Of a DNA stretch of 14,805 nt, positions 7,952 through 14,805 are shown in pieces. The notes below the pieces were generated by a model. It was not told where the DNA came from. It saw only the letters and a program-made list of their open reading frames with translations, and ran no database searches. Source of the stretch: Bacteroidales bacterium M6 (GTDB taxonomy: Bacteria; Bacteroidota; Bacteroidia; Bacteroidales; Muribaculaceae); the NCBI GenBank assembly GCA_001689485.1, contig LUJQ01000028.1:1-14805 (forward strand), written 5' to 3'. Positions within the stretch are counted from its first letter, which is position 1; each line of letters begins with the position of its first letter. The position numbers were made by a program, and so were the translations under genes.

Positions 7952-10027
7952 TCAGTCAAATGAAAGGTTATCAATATCAGGATATTCCCCGTTATCGTTC
8001 CTATCCAGCATAAGGATTCCGTCCGTACAGTATTCCCGTAGCAACGGCTTTATTTCATATTCAAGCTTCATCTGCAACTCATCCATCGACGATGCCAGGA
8101 AATAACTGTGACCGATCATCATATCCGATTTCTTGAAGGAACCGTTCAAACGGCTCATCAATGCCTCCACCTGCCGGAACAATGACTCTGCAGCATCCCT
8201 GGCTTCCGCCGACGGGAACGGATATTTGAAAATCACGTTCAAATCAGATGGGACGGAAACAAAACCGAACCTACGGCGTATGGCATAATCCAACGTGCCG
8301 ATACTACGGTCAGCGGTATTCATGGTAGCGATGATATATAGGTTTGACGGTACTCCGAATTTCATCCTTGAATATGGCAAAGTAACCGTGACAGCATTTG
8401 TTTCCCCGATGCGTTTATCAGCTTCGAGCAATGTAATCAGCTCACCCATAACTTTTGAAATGTTGCCACGGTTGATTTCGTCAACTATCATCACATATGC
8501 ATCAGCATTTTTAAAATCAAGGTCAGCCCCATCGGCCTGGATCAGTTCGTCAATCAGTGCCAGCTTCTTCCTGTAATCCATTTCACCGAGTTCCTGTCTG
8601 AACGAACCCGCATCATGCTCCACCCCTACTTCTTGCGCATGCTTTTCTTTACGTACAAGGATTTCCTTCAGCACAGCCCAATAAAGAGGCACGTTGCATC
8701 CACCGATAACCCCTCTGATTGCCGACTCTATATTCCCCATCTCATCCAAAGATTTGACAGAAGGGAACTTATCATACAATTTCCGCAACCTTCTGAACGA
8801 TACCGTATATGTAGGGGCACTTTCGCCATCCCCTTTTATCCGGATATTTCCTTGGCCGCTGATTTTGGGAAAGCCATATTTAACCCCGGTTTTAGTAGTG
8901 AACCCCTTGAACACATTCGATTTGATATCCTCAACCAAAGAATCCTCTACGTCATCAAAGCCGATAGAATCAGTCAGGCTGTGATTTCCCGGTTTAACAG
9001 CTGCAAAAAACGCATCCGTAGCCATCGAAAGCAACATACCGGCCTGCGGTTCAAACTTTACACCGGCCTCCCCCTCGACCGGCCTGAGCCCCTCGACGAA
9101 TTCCTCATAATCCAACGACTGATGGAAAGTTGTGAATGCAATCCGGCCCTCATCAATGAGGCGCCGGTATTCATTCATAAGTTTCCCCCTATTGTCGAAA
9201 TCGCCAAAATCAGGTGAACACAACCTCACGGCCAATTCCGCAGTAAGATAGGTTTTCCCCGTGCCGGGCGCTCCTTGCACCACAATCTGTTTCTTGCTTT
9301 TAAGCAAGCGTATATTAGGATCGGATTCGTTCTTTTCCATTCTTTTTGATTTTATCAATGCCATAACATGGGAATAAAATTCATAATCTTTCTGCGTCAG
9401 AGTTTTTTGAGGTAAGGTCTTCTGACGGAACCTGCCATCTATCGGCCATGTTCCCACCTCGTCCCATTCCACATCCCTTATGTGGGGGAACTCCCCTTGC
9501 GATTCGTCGTAACGGTAATCCGAGGTCACCGTGCCTACACCGATGATTTCTCGTAACCCTTTCTTGGCAATCACTATATCACCCTCCTGAATGCTGTTTA
9601 CAAAATCATAACAGCATTTGGCACTGACACTGTGGTCTTTATCAATGCCATATTCCGATGCGAGAATTTCTGTCAAGTCCCACTTTGTCTTATACTGACG
9701 TAAATCATCGATTGCATCCCAACCCAGGGCCATCGTGGATGTGCTCTGATCAGTCTCCCAATTAGAAGCCGCTTCACCAGGCGCATACAGCCAGACATTT
9801 CGCCGTGAAGATAAAATCCGGTTTGCTTCATGCCATAGCATTTCCCCATATTCAAACACATCCAGGTTGGCAGGCTTCACGGCCATCACTGCTTGTTGCA
9901 ATTGCGACATAGAAAGCTTCATAGAACCGTCAATGCCTACCGATTCCGCACCCGCTGCCAACATTACATGCTTGAACACCCCAACCAATTTAAAATCAGC
10001 ATAGATAAATGCGATTTTCCATTTCAC
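7952..10027 (-). CDS. mcrB: McrB-type AAA+ GTPase/ATPase with EVE-like domain (downstream part of an interrupted mcrB)
   Basis: Motor and DNA-recognition subunit of the McrBC system, 691 residues if begun at the GTG at 10027. Residues about 78-196 (WLYAPGEAASNWE, GWDAIDDLRQY, EGDIVIAKKG, IIGVGTVTSDYRY) resemble an EVE/PUA-like domain, a fold that reads modified bases. The AAA+ core follows: Walker A GAPGTGKT (252-259), Walker B MIVDEINRGNISK (513-525), the McrB signature MNTADRS (569-575) and arginine-finger region RRRFGF (584-589). No start codon has a strong ribosome site. The frame is open upstream of the GTG for 14 more codons to a TAG at 10070-10072, beyond which the 111-codon upstream frame continues in phase. 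The true gene is probably 7952-10405, interrupted by that amber codon. McrC follows almost directly. Confidence 0.88.
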   Translation of the reverse strand: MKWKIAFIYADFKLVGVFKHVMLAAGAESVGIDGSMKLSMSQLQQAVMAVKPANLDVFEYGEMLWHEANRILSSRRNVWLYAPGEAASNWETDQSTSTMALGWDAIDDLRQYKTKWDLTEILASEYGIDKDHSVSAKCCYDFVNSIQEGDIVIAKKGLREIIGVGTVTSDYRYDESQGEFPHIRDVEWDEVGTWPIDGRFRQKTLPQKTLTQKDYEFYSHVMALIKSKRMEKNESDPNIRLLKSKKQIVVQGAPGTGKTYLTAELAVRLCSPDFGDFDNRGKLMNEYRRLIDEGRIAFTTFHQSLDYEEFVEGLRPVEGEAGVKFEPQAGMLLSMATDAFFAAVKPGNHSLTDSIGFDDVEDSLVEDIKSNVFKGFTTKTGVKYGFPKISGQGNIRIKGDGESAPTYTVSFRRLRKLYDKFPSVKSLDEMGNIESAIRGVIGGCNVPLYWAVLKEILVRKEKHAQEVGVEHDAGSFRQELGEMDYRKKLALIDELIQADGADLDFKNADAYVMIVDEINRGNISKVMGELITLLEADKRIGETNAVTVTLPYSRMKFGVPSNLYIIATMNTADRSIGTLDYAIRRRFGFVSVPSDLNVIFKYPFPSAEARDAAESLFRQVEALMSRLNGSFKKSDMMIGHSYFLASSMDELQMKLEYEIKPLLREYCTDGILMLDRNDNGEYPDIDNLSFD

Positions 10028-10069
10028 GGCAGTACCTAGATCAATAGAATCTATCGCAGTGAAATCACC

Positions 10070-10405
10070 CTAAGCCGCATATCGGGCAATATCACTCACT
10101 ATACGTCTTACGGCAGAAAAAGCCTCATAACGCGTTTGACCATATTTGGCATACCAGGCATATTCACCGTCCGACATCCTTCCTTTCATGCCAACCGGAA
10201 GATTCGCACACTTATATATACCAAATTTATACGCACTTCCGCCCCATATGCTGCCAAGTCGGTCTGCAACCGATTCCAGCCAATAGCAAAAAGAGTCATG
10301 ATTGGTATTGGTGTAAACTTCCAATGGCATTGTTTCCAGAGATTCAAGCGGGAATTTCGCAAGAAACGAATCATAAAGGGCTTTTGGAGATGTATTATCT
10401 GCCAT
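10070..10405 (-). CDS. N-terminal part of McrB, cut off by an in-frame TAG
   Basis: A 111-residue frame starting MADNTSPKALYDSF with an ATG at 10405; a TTG at 10414 is also in frame. It contains the conserved block found at the N-terminus of some Bacteroidetes McrB-like ATPases, as I recall the family: YTNTNHDSFCYWLE, LGSIWGGSAYKFGIY, and YAWYAKYGQTRYEAF before a helix. It ends IARYAA-TAG. The next 14 codons are in the same frame and read GDFTAIDSIDLGTA, running straight into VKWKIAFIYADFKL of the following McrB frame. It could be a truncated peptide, the first part of a readthrough product, or a separate subunit. Its promoter lies about 25 nt upstream. Confidence 0.72.
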   Translation of the reverse strand: MADNTSPKALYDSFLAKFPLESLETMPLEVYTNTNHDSFCYWLESVADRLGSIWGGSAYKFGIYKCANLPVGMKGRMSDGEYAWYAKYGQTRYEAFSAVRRIVSDIARYAA

Positions 10406-10430
10406 AATCTGCAAAATAGGTCAATTTACG

Positions 10431-10438
10431 CAAAGATA
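10431..10438 (-). promoter_or_regulatory. -7 element of the mcrB promoter
   Basis: TATCTTTG on the minus strand (10438-10431) matches TAnnTTTG exactly and lies 25 nt before the mcrB ATG at 10405. There is no TTTG at the expected -33 position, so the promoter may be weak or need an activator. It faces away from the ABC-operon -7 element 32 bp away. Confidence 0.55.
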
Positions 10439-10470
10439 GCGATAAGTTATCAACTTAACGAGGGTTTGTG

Positions 10471-10478
10471 TAACTTTG
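10471..10478 (+). promoter_or_regulatory. -7 element of the ABC transporter promoter
   Basis: TAACTTTG on the plus strand matches TAnnTTTG. Initiation about 7 nt on would leave a leader of about 100 nt before the ATG at 10586. The -33 region has no good TTTG. Confidence 0.5.
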
Positions 10479-10519
10479 CATGCGAATTTGCGACAAATAA
10501 AGTAGGTCATATGTAGACA

Positions 10520-10535
10520 GGTGTAATGTTACACC
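10520..10535. promoter_or_regulatory. Operator-like palindrome in the ABC operon leader
   Basis: GGTGTAA-TG-TTACACC is a perfect 7-bp inverted repeat with a 2-bp centre. The short centre cannot form a good RNA loop but suits a dimeric repressor. It lies about 42 bp after the -7 element and 50 bp before the ATG, where a bound protein could block transcription. No regulator gene is adjacent. The role is inference. Confidence 0.4.
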
Positions 10536-10585
10536 GGCAGGTATGGCTCTATCACCACGATTACTTCACTCCCACAATATTAATA

Positions 10586-11539
10586 ATGGATATAATAAAG
10601 GCTGACAACATCACAAAGAGATACACGGGTCACACAGCCCTCGACAACGTGACGGTTAACATACCCGAAGGCTCAATCTACGGGTTGCTAGGTCCGAACG
10701 GGGCAGGAAAAACCACGCTCATCCGTATAATCAACCACATCACCGCCCCAGACAGCGGCGAACTGTGGTTCGGCGACCACCGGCTGACAGCCAGCGACGT
10801 GACCAACATAGGCTACCTCCCTGAGGAGCGCGGCCTCTATAAGAAAATGCGGGTCGGCGACCAGGCCCTGTTCTTTGCAAAACTCAAAGGCTTAAAGACA
10901 CGCGAAGCCACCGAGGAACTTAAAAAATGGTTCGAGCGTTTCGGGATAATGGAATGGTGGAACAAGAAAGTAGAGGAACTCTCGAAAGGGATGGCTCAGA
11001 AAATACAGTTCATCGTAACTGTGCTGCACCGCCCCAAGCTCCTGATTTTCGACGAACCGTTCTCAGGATTCGACCCAATAAACGCAGAATTGCTTAAGCA
11101 GGAAATCCTTCGTCTGCGCGACGAAGGCGCGACCGTTATCTTCTCCACCCATAACATGGAAAGCGTGGAAGCCCTCTGCGACAATTTCACCCTTTTCAAC
11201 CGCTCGCACAACATCCTTTCAGGCAATGTGGCCGAAATCCGCCGCGCCATGGGCAAGGATAACTACAAACTCACATTCCTTGGCGACCCTGCAAAACTGC
11301 TTGCAGCCCTCGGCGACACCGTTGCATCACATAAAATGGGGACACCTAAAGAAACTCCCGACGGGCTGACTGTCAGCGCGGAATTCACCCTGCGCCCCGA
11401 CACAGACATGCGCCGGTTCATACGTGATGCAAATGATGCTGTGGAAATCGTGACATTCGACCGCGCACTCCCCTCGATGAATGAAATCTTCATCAAAACC
11501 GTTGAAAAGGCAAACTCCGAAGCCGCCGCTGCTGTCTGA
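10586..11539 (+). CDS. ABC-2 type exporter, ATP-binding subunit
   Basis: Cytoplasmic ATPase that energises the membrane subunit encoded next. The 317 residues contain Walker A GPNGAGKT (36-43), a Q-loop region IGYLPEERGLY (75-85) in which the usual Gln is replaced by Glu, as is common in this NatA/YhaQ-like group, the signature LSKGMAQK (132-139), Walker B LLIFDEP (152-158) with D-loop SGFDP, and switch His in STHNME (H189). After about residue 220 there is a DUF4162-like C-terminal domain. The frame is open back to 10526, but MDIIKADNITKRY at 10586 is the natural start of an ABC domain and is preceded by AT-rich TATTAATA. It forms an operon with the permease, 59 nt apart. The substrate is unknown; relatives export sodium or peptides. 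Confidence 0.93.
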   Translation: MDIIKADNITKRYTGHTALDNVTVNIPEGSIYGLLGPNGAGKTTLIRIINHITAPDSGELWFGDHRLTASDVTNIGYLPEERGLYKKMRVGDQALFFAKLKGLKTREATEELKKWFERFGIMEWWNKKVEELSKGMAQKIQFIVTVLHRPKLLIFDEPFSGFDPINAELLKQEILRLRDEGATVIFSTHNMESVEALCDNFTLFNRSHNILSGNVAEIRRAMGKDNYKLTFLGDPAKLLAALGDTVASHKMGTPKETPDGLTVSAEFTLRPDTDMRRFIRDANDAVEIVTFDRALPSMNEIFIKTVEKANSEAAAAV

Positions 11540-11598
11540 TTTACGATAATCCAGTCACTTAATCCCTAGTTACAACATCCTTTTAACCAGCCATACCC

Positions 11599-12927
11599 AT
11601 GCAATCAAACATAGGCATTATAATTTCGCGCGAATTTTCCGAGCGTGTCGCAAAAAAGAGCTTTATCATCACCACCCTCCTCATGCCGGTGCTGATGCTG
11701 GCGCTAATGGCCGCACCGGCCCTAATCGCCCAGTTCTCCACCCCCTCCGAAAGGGTTATCGCCGTGTCGGACGCAAGCGGCCTCATCTACCCGCAACTCC
11801 AGGCACAAGGAAGTGTTCCCGACTATATAACCATTAAGGAAAGCAACGTTACCGCCGACTCCCTGACACTTGCCTCAAACAAAGAGTTCGACGGGGTGCT
11901 GGTAATCGGCAAAAACATAGTCGACAACCCGTCCGACGTAAAACTCTATCTCCGCGACGCCGGTTCGATGGAACTTGAAACAGCATTCTCCTCCATAATA
12001 AAACAAACCGTTGAAACCGAACGCCTCAAGCACTACAACATTGAGAATCTCAACGAAATCCTTGCAGAAATCGATGCCGACGTACATCTACAGACCATAC
12101 GTGTCAACGAAACCGGCGAAAGCGAAAGCACCTCGTCGGCATTATCGTTCTTCATCGGGCTGGCAATGACATTCATCCTGTACATGTTCCTGCTCATCTA
12201 CGGGCAGATGGTGATGACCTCGATAATCGAGGAAAAAAACAACCGGGTGCTCGAGCTTGTGGTGTCATCGGTCAAACCCCTGCAACTTATGCTTGGCAAA
12301 ATCATAGGCGTAGGGCTGGTGGCCGTGGTGCAGGTGACTATATGGGGCGTGCTGATATGCCTTATGAGCGCCTTCCTTCTGCCTCTGCTGATGCCGGAAA
12401 GCCTCTCGCAGGAAGTGGCACTTGCCGGGACAGGCGCCCTCGATGCCGCCTCGGCCAATTTCGACCCTGAATTAATCCAGATGGTAAGCATCCTCGGATC
12501 AGTGGGCTATATAGCGAAACTATTCGGCATAATGACCCTGTTTCTCATCGGCGGATTCCTCTTCTTCGCCTCGATTTTCGCAGCTATCGGTTCGGCTGTC
12601 GACAACATCCAGGACGCCTCACAACTGCAATCGTTCGCAATCATACCCATAATCGTAGCCCTCATATTCTCGATAAGCGTCGGCAACGACCCCAATTCCG
12701 CCACAGCCGTATGGATGTCGATGATACCGTTCACATCACCGATGGTGATGCTTGCCAGGGTACCGTTCGACATCGCATCATGGCAGATATGGCTGTCGCT
12801 TGCCATTCTCTATCTCTCGTTCGTAGGGCTGGCCTGGGTTGCAGCCAAAATCTACCGTGTCGGCATCTTCATGTATGGGAAAAAGCCCACGATAAAAGAC
12901 TTCATACGCTGGGCACGCTATAAATAA
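11599..12927 (+). CDS. ABC-2 type exporter, permease subunit (NatB/YhaP-like)
   Basis: Inner-membrane partner of the preceding ATPase, 442 residues. The N-terminus (IIISREFSERVAKKSFIITT) is the short amphipathic segment typical of this family, followed by TM1 at about 23-46. Residues about 47-170 form a large extracytoplasmic domain. TM segments then lie around 175-200 (FFIGLAMTFILYMFLLIYG), 227-265, 300-335, 345-362 and 390-415, ending in a basic cytoplasmic tail (YGKKPTIKDFIRWARYK). The EEKNNRVLELVVSSVKPLQLMLGKI block after the second TM is the conserved ABC-2 coupling region. The ATG at 11599 begins MQSNIGIIISREF. Translation follows that of the ATPase gene after a 59-nt gap without a terminator. 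Confidence 0.92.
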   Translation: MQSNIGIIISREFSERVAKKSFIITTLLMPVLMLALMAAPALIAQFSTPSERVIAVSDASGLIYPQLQAQGSVPDYITIKESNVTADSLTLASNKEFDGVLVIGKNIVDNPSDVKLYLRDAGSMELETAFSSIIKQTVETERLKHYNIENLNEILAEIDADVHLQTIRVNETGESESTSSALSFFIGLAMTFILYMFLLIYGQMVMTSIIEEKNNRVLELVVSSVKPLQLMLGKIIGVGLVAVVQVTIWGVLICLMSAFLLPLLMPESLSQEVALAGTGALDAASANFDPELIQMVSILGSVGYIAKLFGIMTLFLIGGFLFFASIFAAIGSAVDNIQDASQLQSFAIIPIIVALIFSISVGNDPNSATAVWMSMIPFTSPMVMLARVPFDIASWQIWLSLAILYLSFVGLAWVAAKIYRVGIFMYGKKPTIKDFIRWARYK

Positions 12928-12990
12928 CCCCGGGGAACCCTCGATTATTCCGATATCACCGTGAATAGCCATACGGGCATAACACCTGCA

Positions 12991-13075
12991 AAAAGCATAA
13001 CGTCACCATGATTCGCGGCACCCTTGCGCCGAAAATTAACGGATTGTGATGACGTTATGCTTTTCTATTGTTTTT
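12991..13075 (+). terminator. Terminator of the ABC transporter operon
   Basis: A perfect 15-bp inverted repeat, 12991-13005 (AAAAGCATAACGTCA) with 13050-13064, encloses 44 nt that holds a further CGGC/GCCG hairpin (13016-13019 with 13028-13031). It is followed by CTATTGTTTTT. It starts 64 nt after the permease stop. The long branched stem with an A-tract before and a T-tract after fits termination on the plus strand; the enclosed insert is larger than normal. The remainder of 12928-13275 carries the gdhA promoter and leader. Confidence 0.7.
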
Positions 13076-13111
13076 GATTTATGTTTTAGGGCATGAAAAA
13101 TAAATCGTTTT

Positions 13112-13146
13112 TTTGTGTGCGTATTGCAAATTAAGTATTACATTTG
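13112..13146 (+). promoter_or_regulatory. Probable promoter of gdhA
   Basis: TACATTTG (13139-13146) matches TAnnTTTG. TTTG at 13112-13115 lies 23 nt upstream, slightly longer than the usual 19-21. Starting near 13153, the transcript would have a leader of about 120 nt, which contains three GTAAC motifs (13152, 13164, 13171) but no clear hairpin. Confidence 0.5.
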
Positions 13147-13275
13147 CCGCAGTAACATAAATCGTAACCGGTAACGGCGCGATGTTGCAACTTTAAAGAT
13201 TGCCCACAATCCTTTCCACAGATTTTAAGGCAGACAATCAAAACAGACCTAACCTAATTCATACAATTTATAGCT

Positions 13276-14613
13276 ATGGATGTAAATAATATCATGAACG
13301 CCCTGGAAGCAAAGCATCCGGGAGAAAAAGAGTACTTGCAGGCAGTGCGCGAGGTGCTTCTTTCTGTTGAAGACATCTACAACCGTCACCCCGAGTTTGA
13401 AAGAAACCGCATCATCGAGCGCATGGTCGAACCCGACCGCATCGTCACCTTCCGTGTGACATGGCTCGACGACAACGGCGAAGTTCAGAACAACATCGGC
13501 TACCGCGTGCAGTTCAACAACGCCATCGGCCCGTACAAAGGCGGAATCCGTTTCCACGCATCTGTAAACCTTTCGATTCTGAAATTCCTCGGCTTCGAAC
13601 AGACATTCAAAAACGCCCTCACGACCCTTCCCATGGGTGGTGCCAAAGGCGGTAGCGACTTCTCGCCCCGTGGCAAGAGCGACCGTGAAATCATGCGCTT
13701 CTGCCAGGCATTCATCCTCGGTCTTTGGAAAAACCTCGGCCCGGACCGCGACGTTCCCGCTGGCGACATCGGCGTAGGCGGCCGTGAAGTAGGCTATATG
13801 TATGGCATGTACAAAAAACTCGTCAACGAGCACACCGGCACATTCACCGGCAAGGGCTTCGACTTCGGCGGCTCACGCCTCCGTCCCGAAGCTACAGGTT
13901 TCGGCGCCCTCTATTTCGTAGAGAACATGCTCGCTCGAATCAACGATACCATCAAGGGCAAAACAGTGGCAGTTTCAGGCTTCGGCAACGTGGCATGGGG
14001 TGCTACAATCAAGGCCAACGAACTTGGCGCGAAAGTTGTGACCATCTCCGGCCCTGACGGCTACATCTACGACCCCGACGGCGTAAGCGGCGAAAAAATC
14101 AACTACATGCTCGAACTCCGTGCATCAGGCGAAGACATCGTGGCTCCCTATGCCAAGAAATATCCCAACGCCACCTTCTTCCCCGGCCGCAAACCCTGGG
14201 AACAGAAAGTTGATATCGCACTACCCTGCGCAACCCAGAACGAAGTCAACGGCGAAGATGCCAAGCAGCTTGTTGCAAACGGCGTGAAACTCGTTGCCGA
14301 AGTTTCAAACATGGGTTGCACCCCCGAAGCAATCGACTGCTTCATCGAAAACAAAATCAACTACGCACCCGGCAAGGCTGTTAACGCAGGCGGTGTGGCA
14401 TGCTCCGGTCTCGAAATGACCCAGGATGCCGAACACCTCCAGTGGAGCGCCGAGGAAGTGGATGCCAAACTTCACCAGATTATGGCTTCAATCCACGAAC
14501 AGTGCGTTGCCTTCGGCGTTGAAGCCGACGGCTACCTCAACTACATGAAAGGCGCCAACATCGCCGGCTTCATGAAGGTTGCCAACGCCATGATGGAACA
14601 AGGCGTAATCTAA
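13276..14613 (+). CDS. gdhA: NADP-specific glutamate dehydrogenase
   Basis: Catalyses reductive amination of 2-oxoglutarate with ammonium to L-glutamate, the main ammonium assimilation route in Bacteroidales at high ammonium; a cytosolic hexamer. The 445 residues match the family's usual length. Substrate-site residues are present: K88 in YKGGIRFH, K112 in the Q-T-F-K segment, catalytic K124 in PMGGAKGGSDF and D164 in VPAGDIGVGGREVGYM, each four below E. coli GdhA numbering. The coenzyme domain has SGFGNVAWG (234-242). NADP preference is inferred from close likeness to the E. coli-type NADP enzyme. The ATG at 13276 begins MDVNNIMNALEAKHPGE, a normal start for this group. It is monocistronic, with its own promoter and terminator. 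Confidence 0.97.
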   Translation: MDVNNIMNALEAKHPGEKEYLQAVREVLLSVEDIYNRHPEFERNRIIERMVEPDRIVTFRVTWLDDNGEVQNNIGYRVQFNNAIGPYKGGIRFHASVNLSILKFLGFEQTFKNALTTLPMGGAKGGSDFSPRGKSDREIMRFCQAFILGLWKNLGPDRDVPAGDIGVGGREVGYMYGMYKKLVNEHTGTFTGKGFDFGGSRLRPEATGFGALYFVENMLARINDTIKGKTVAVSGFGNVAWGATIKANELGAKVVTISGPDGYIYDPDGVSGEKINYMLELRASGEDIVAPYAKKYPNATFFPGRKPWEQKVDIALPCATQNEVNGEDAKQLVANGVKLVAEVSNMGCTPEAIDCFIENKINYAPGKAVNAGGVACSGLEMTQDAEHLQWSAEEVDAKLHQIMASIHEQCVAFGVEADGYLNYMKGANIAGFMKVANAMMEQGVI

Positions 14614-14640
14614 TCCATCAACAACAACAGATTCAACAAG

Positions 14641-14680
14641 AGCCGGAGGCGTTGTCAAAACGCCCCGGCTTTCTTATTGT
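14641..14680 (+). terminator. Rho-independent terminator of gdhA
   Basis: AGCCGG-A-GGCGTT pairs with AACGCC-CCGGCT (14641-14653 with 14659-14670): 12 bp with one bulged A and a 5-nt loop. It is followed by TTCTTATTGT. It begins 27 nt after the gdhA stop. Confidence 0.85.
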
Positions 14681-14778
14681 CCCCACACCCCGACACTACA
14701 ACCTTACAGCACAATAGCCATAAAAATCCCAAAACAGTAAAAACACCGTTCATCCAAAAATGCCAGTCAGTGAATCGC

Positions 14779-14805
14779 GGTGTGTCAAAATTCAATATTT
14801 TGGCA
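14779..14805 (+). repeat. Second copy of the TGTCAAAA/TTTTGGCA hairpin, cut by the window end
   Basis: TGTCAAAA (14783-14790), a 7-nt loop and TTTTGGCA (14798-14805) repeat the core of the hairpin at 5907-5930, including the same G-U pair. The preceding GGTG suggests the stem continues past the window edge. The stretch between the gdhA terminator and this hairpin holds no other recognisable feature. Confidence 0.5.

Noticed and set aside
10526..10585. Longer ABC ATPase beginning at 10526
   Set aside because: The additional 20 residues overlap the operator-like palindrome and lack similarity to ABC N-termini; 10586 is the natural start.
13249..13833. 194-codon minus-strand frame opposite gdhA
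   Set aside because: Antisense shadow of a highly conserved gene with strong codon bias; no motif.

Overview
The window looks like a chromosomal segment of a Bacteroidales bacterium, possibly Muribaculaceae-like (family-level placement is a guess). The evidence is promoters of the Bacteroidetes type (TTTG/TTG, about 19-21 nt, TAnnTTTG) with little Shine-Dalgarno signal, and HtpG, malate dehydrogenase and NADP-glutamate dehydrogenase proteins of the Bacteroides kind. Most of it is conserved housekeeping DNA with one defence insertion.

Layout. 1-390: tRNA-His (minus strand) with a well-formed promoter, then the large htpG terminator. 391-2436: htpG (minus). 2437-2768: divergent intergenic region. 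2769-3791: malate dehydrogenase (plus), whose intrinsic terminator lies inside the 3' end of the convergent tRNA-dihydrouridine synthase gene (3849-4769, minus). 4843-5799: EamA-type transporter (minus). 5800-6107: non-coding stretch with a 16-bp terminator hairpin and a roughly 106-nt palindromic element that can fold as a three-way junction. 6108-6500: small LEA-like 11-residue-repeat protein (minus). 6636-10405: McrBC-type modification-dependent restriction system (minus), with McrC nuclease, an McrB AAA+ protein carrying an EVE-like domain, and an upstream 111-codon reading frame. 10415-10585: divergent promoter region with an operator-like palindrome. 10586-12927: ABC-2 type exporter ATPase and permease (plus), followed by a 15-bp-stem terminator. 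13276-14613: gdhA (plus) with its terminator, then a second copy of the TGTCAAAA/TTTTGGCA hairpin, cut by the window edge.

The most notable observation is in the restriction locus. The 111-codon frame and the 691-codon McrB frame are in the same reading frame, separated by one TAG codon and 14 sense codons. Those 14 codons, with the first residues of the downstream frame, read like a conserved McrB N-terminal segment (IDxIDLG...KWKIAF.Y). This looks like a single mcrB gene of about 817 residues interrupted by an amber codon: a recent nonsense mutation, a sequencing error, readthrough, or a split protein with a GTG restart. TAG ends htpG and the EamA gene in the same window, which argues against genome-wide reassignment of TAG.

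Other points worth checking are the palindromic element at 5946-6051, the repeated terminator-like hairpin, and the mdh terminator encoded inside dus. I see no transposase, integrase, CRISPR array or phage genes. No wholly new system is evident.
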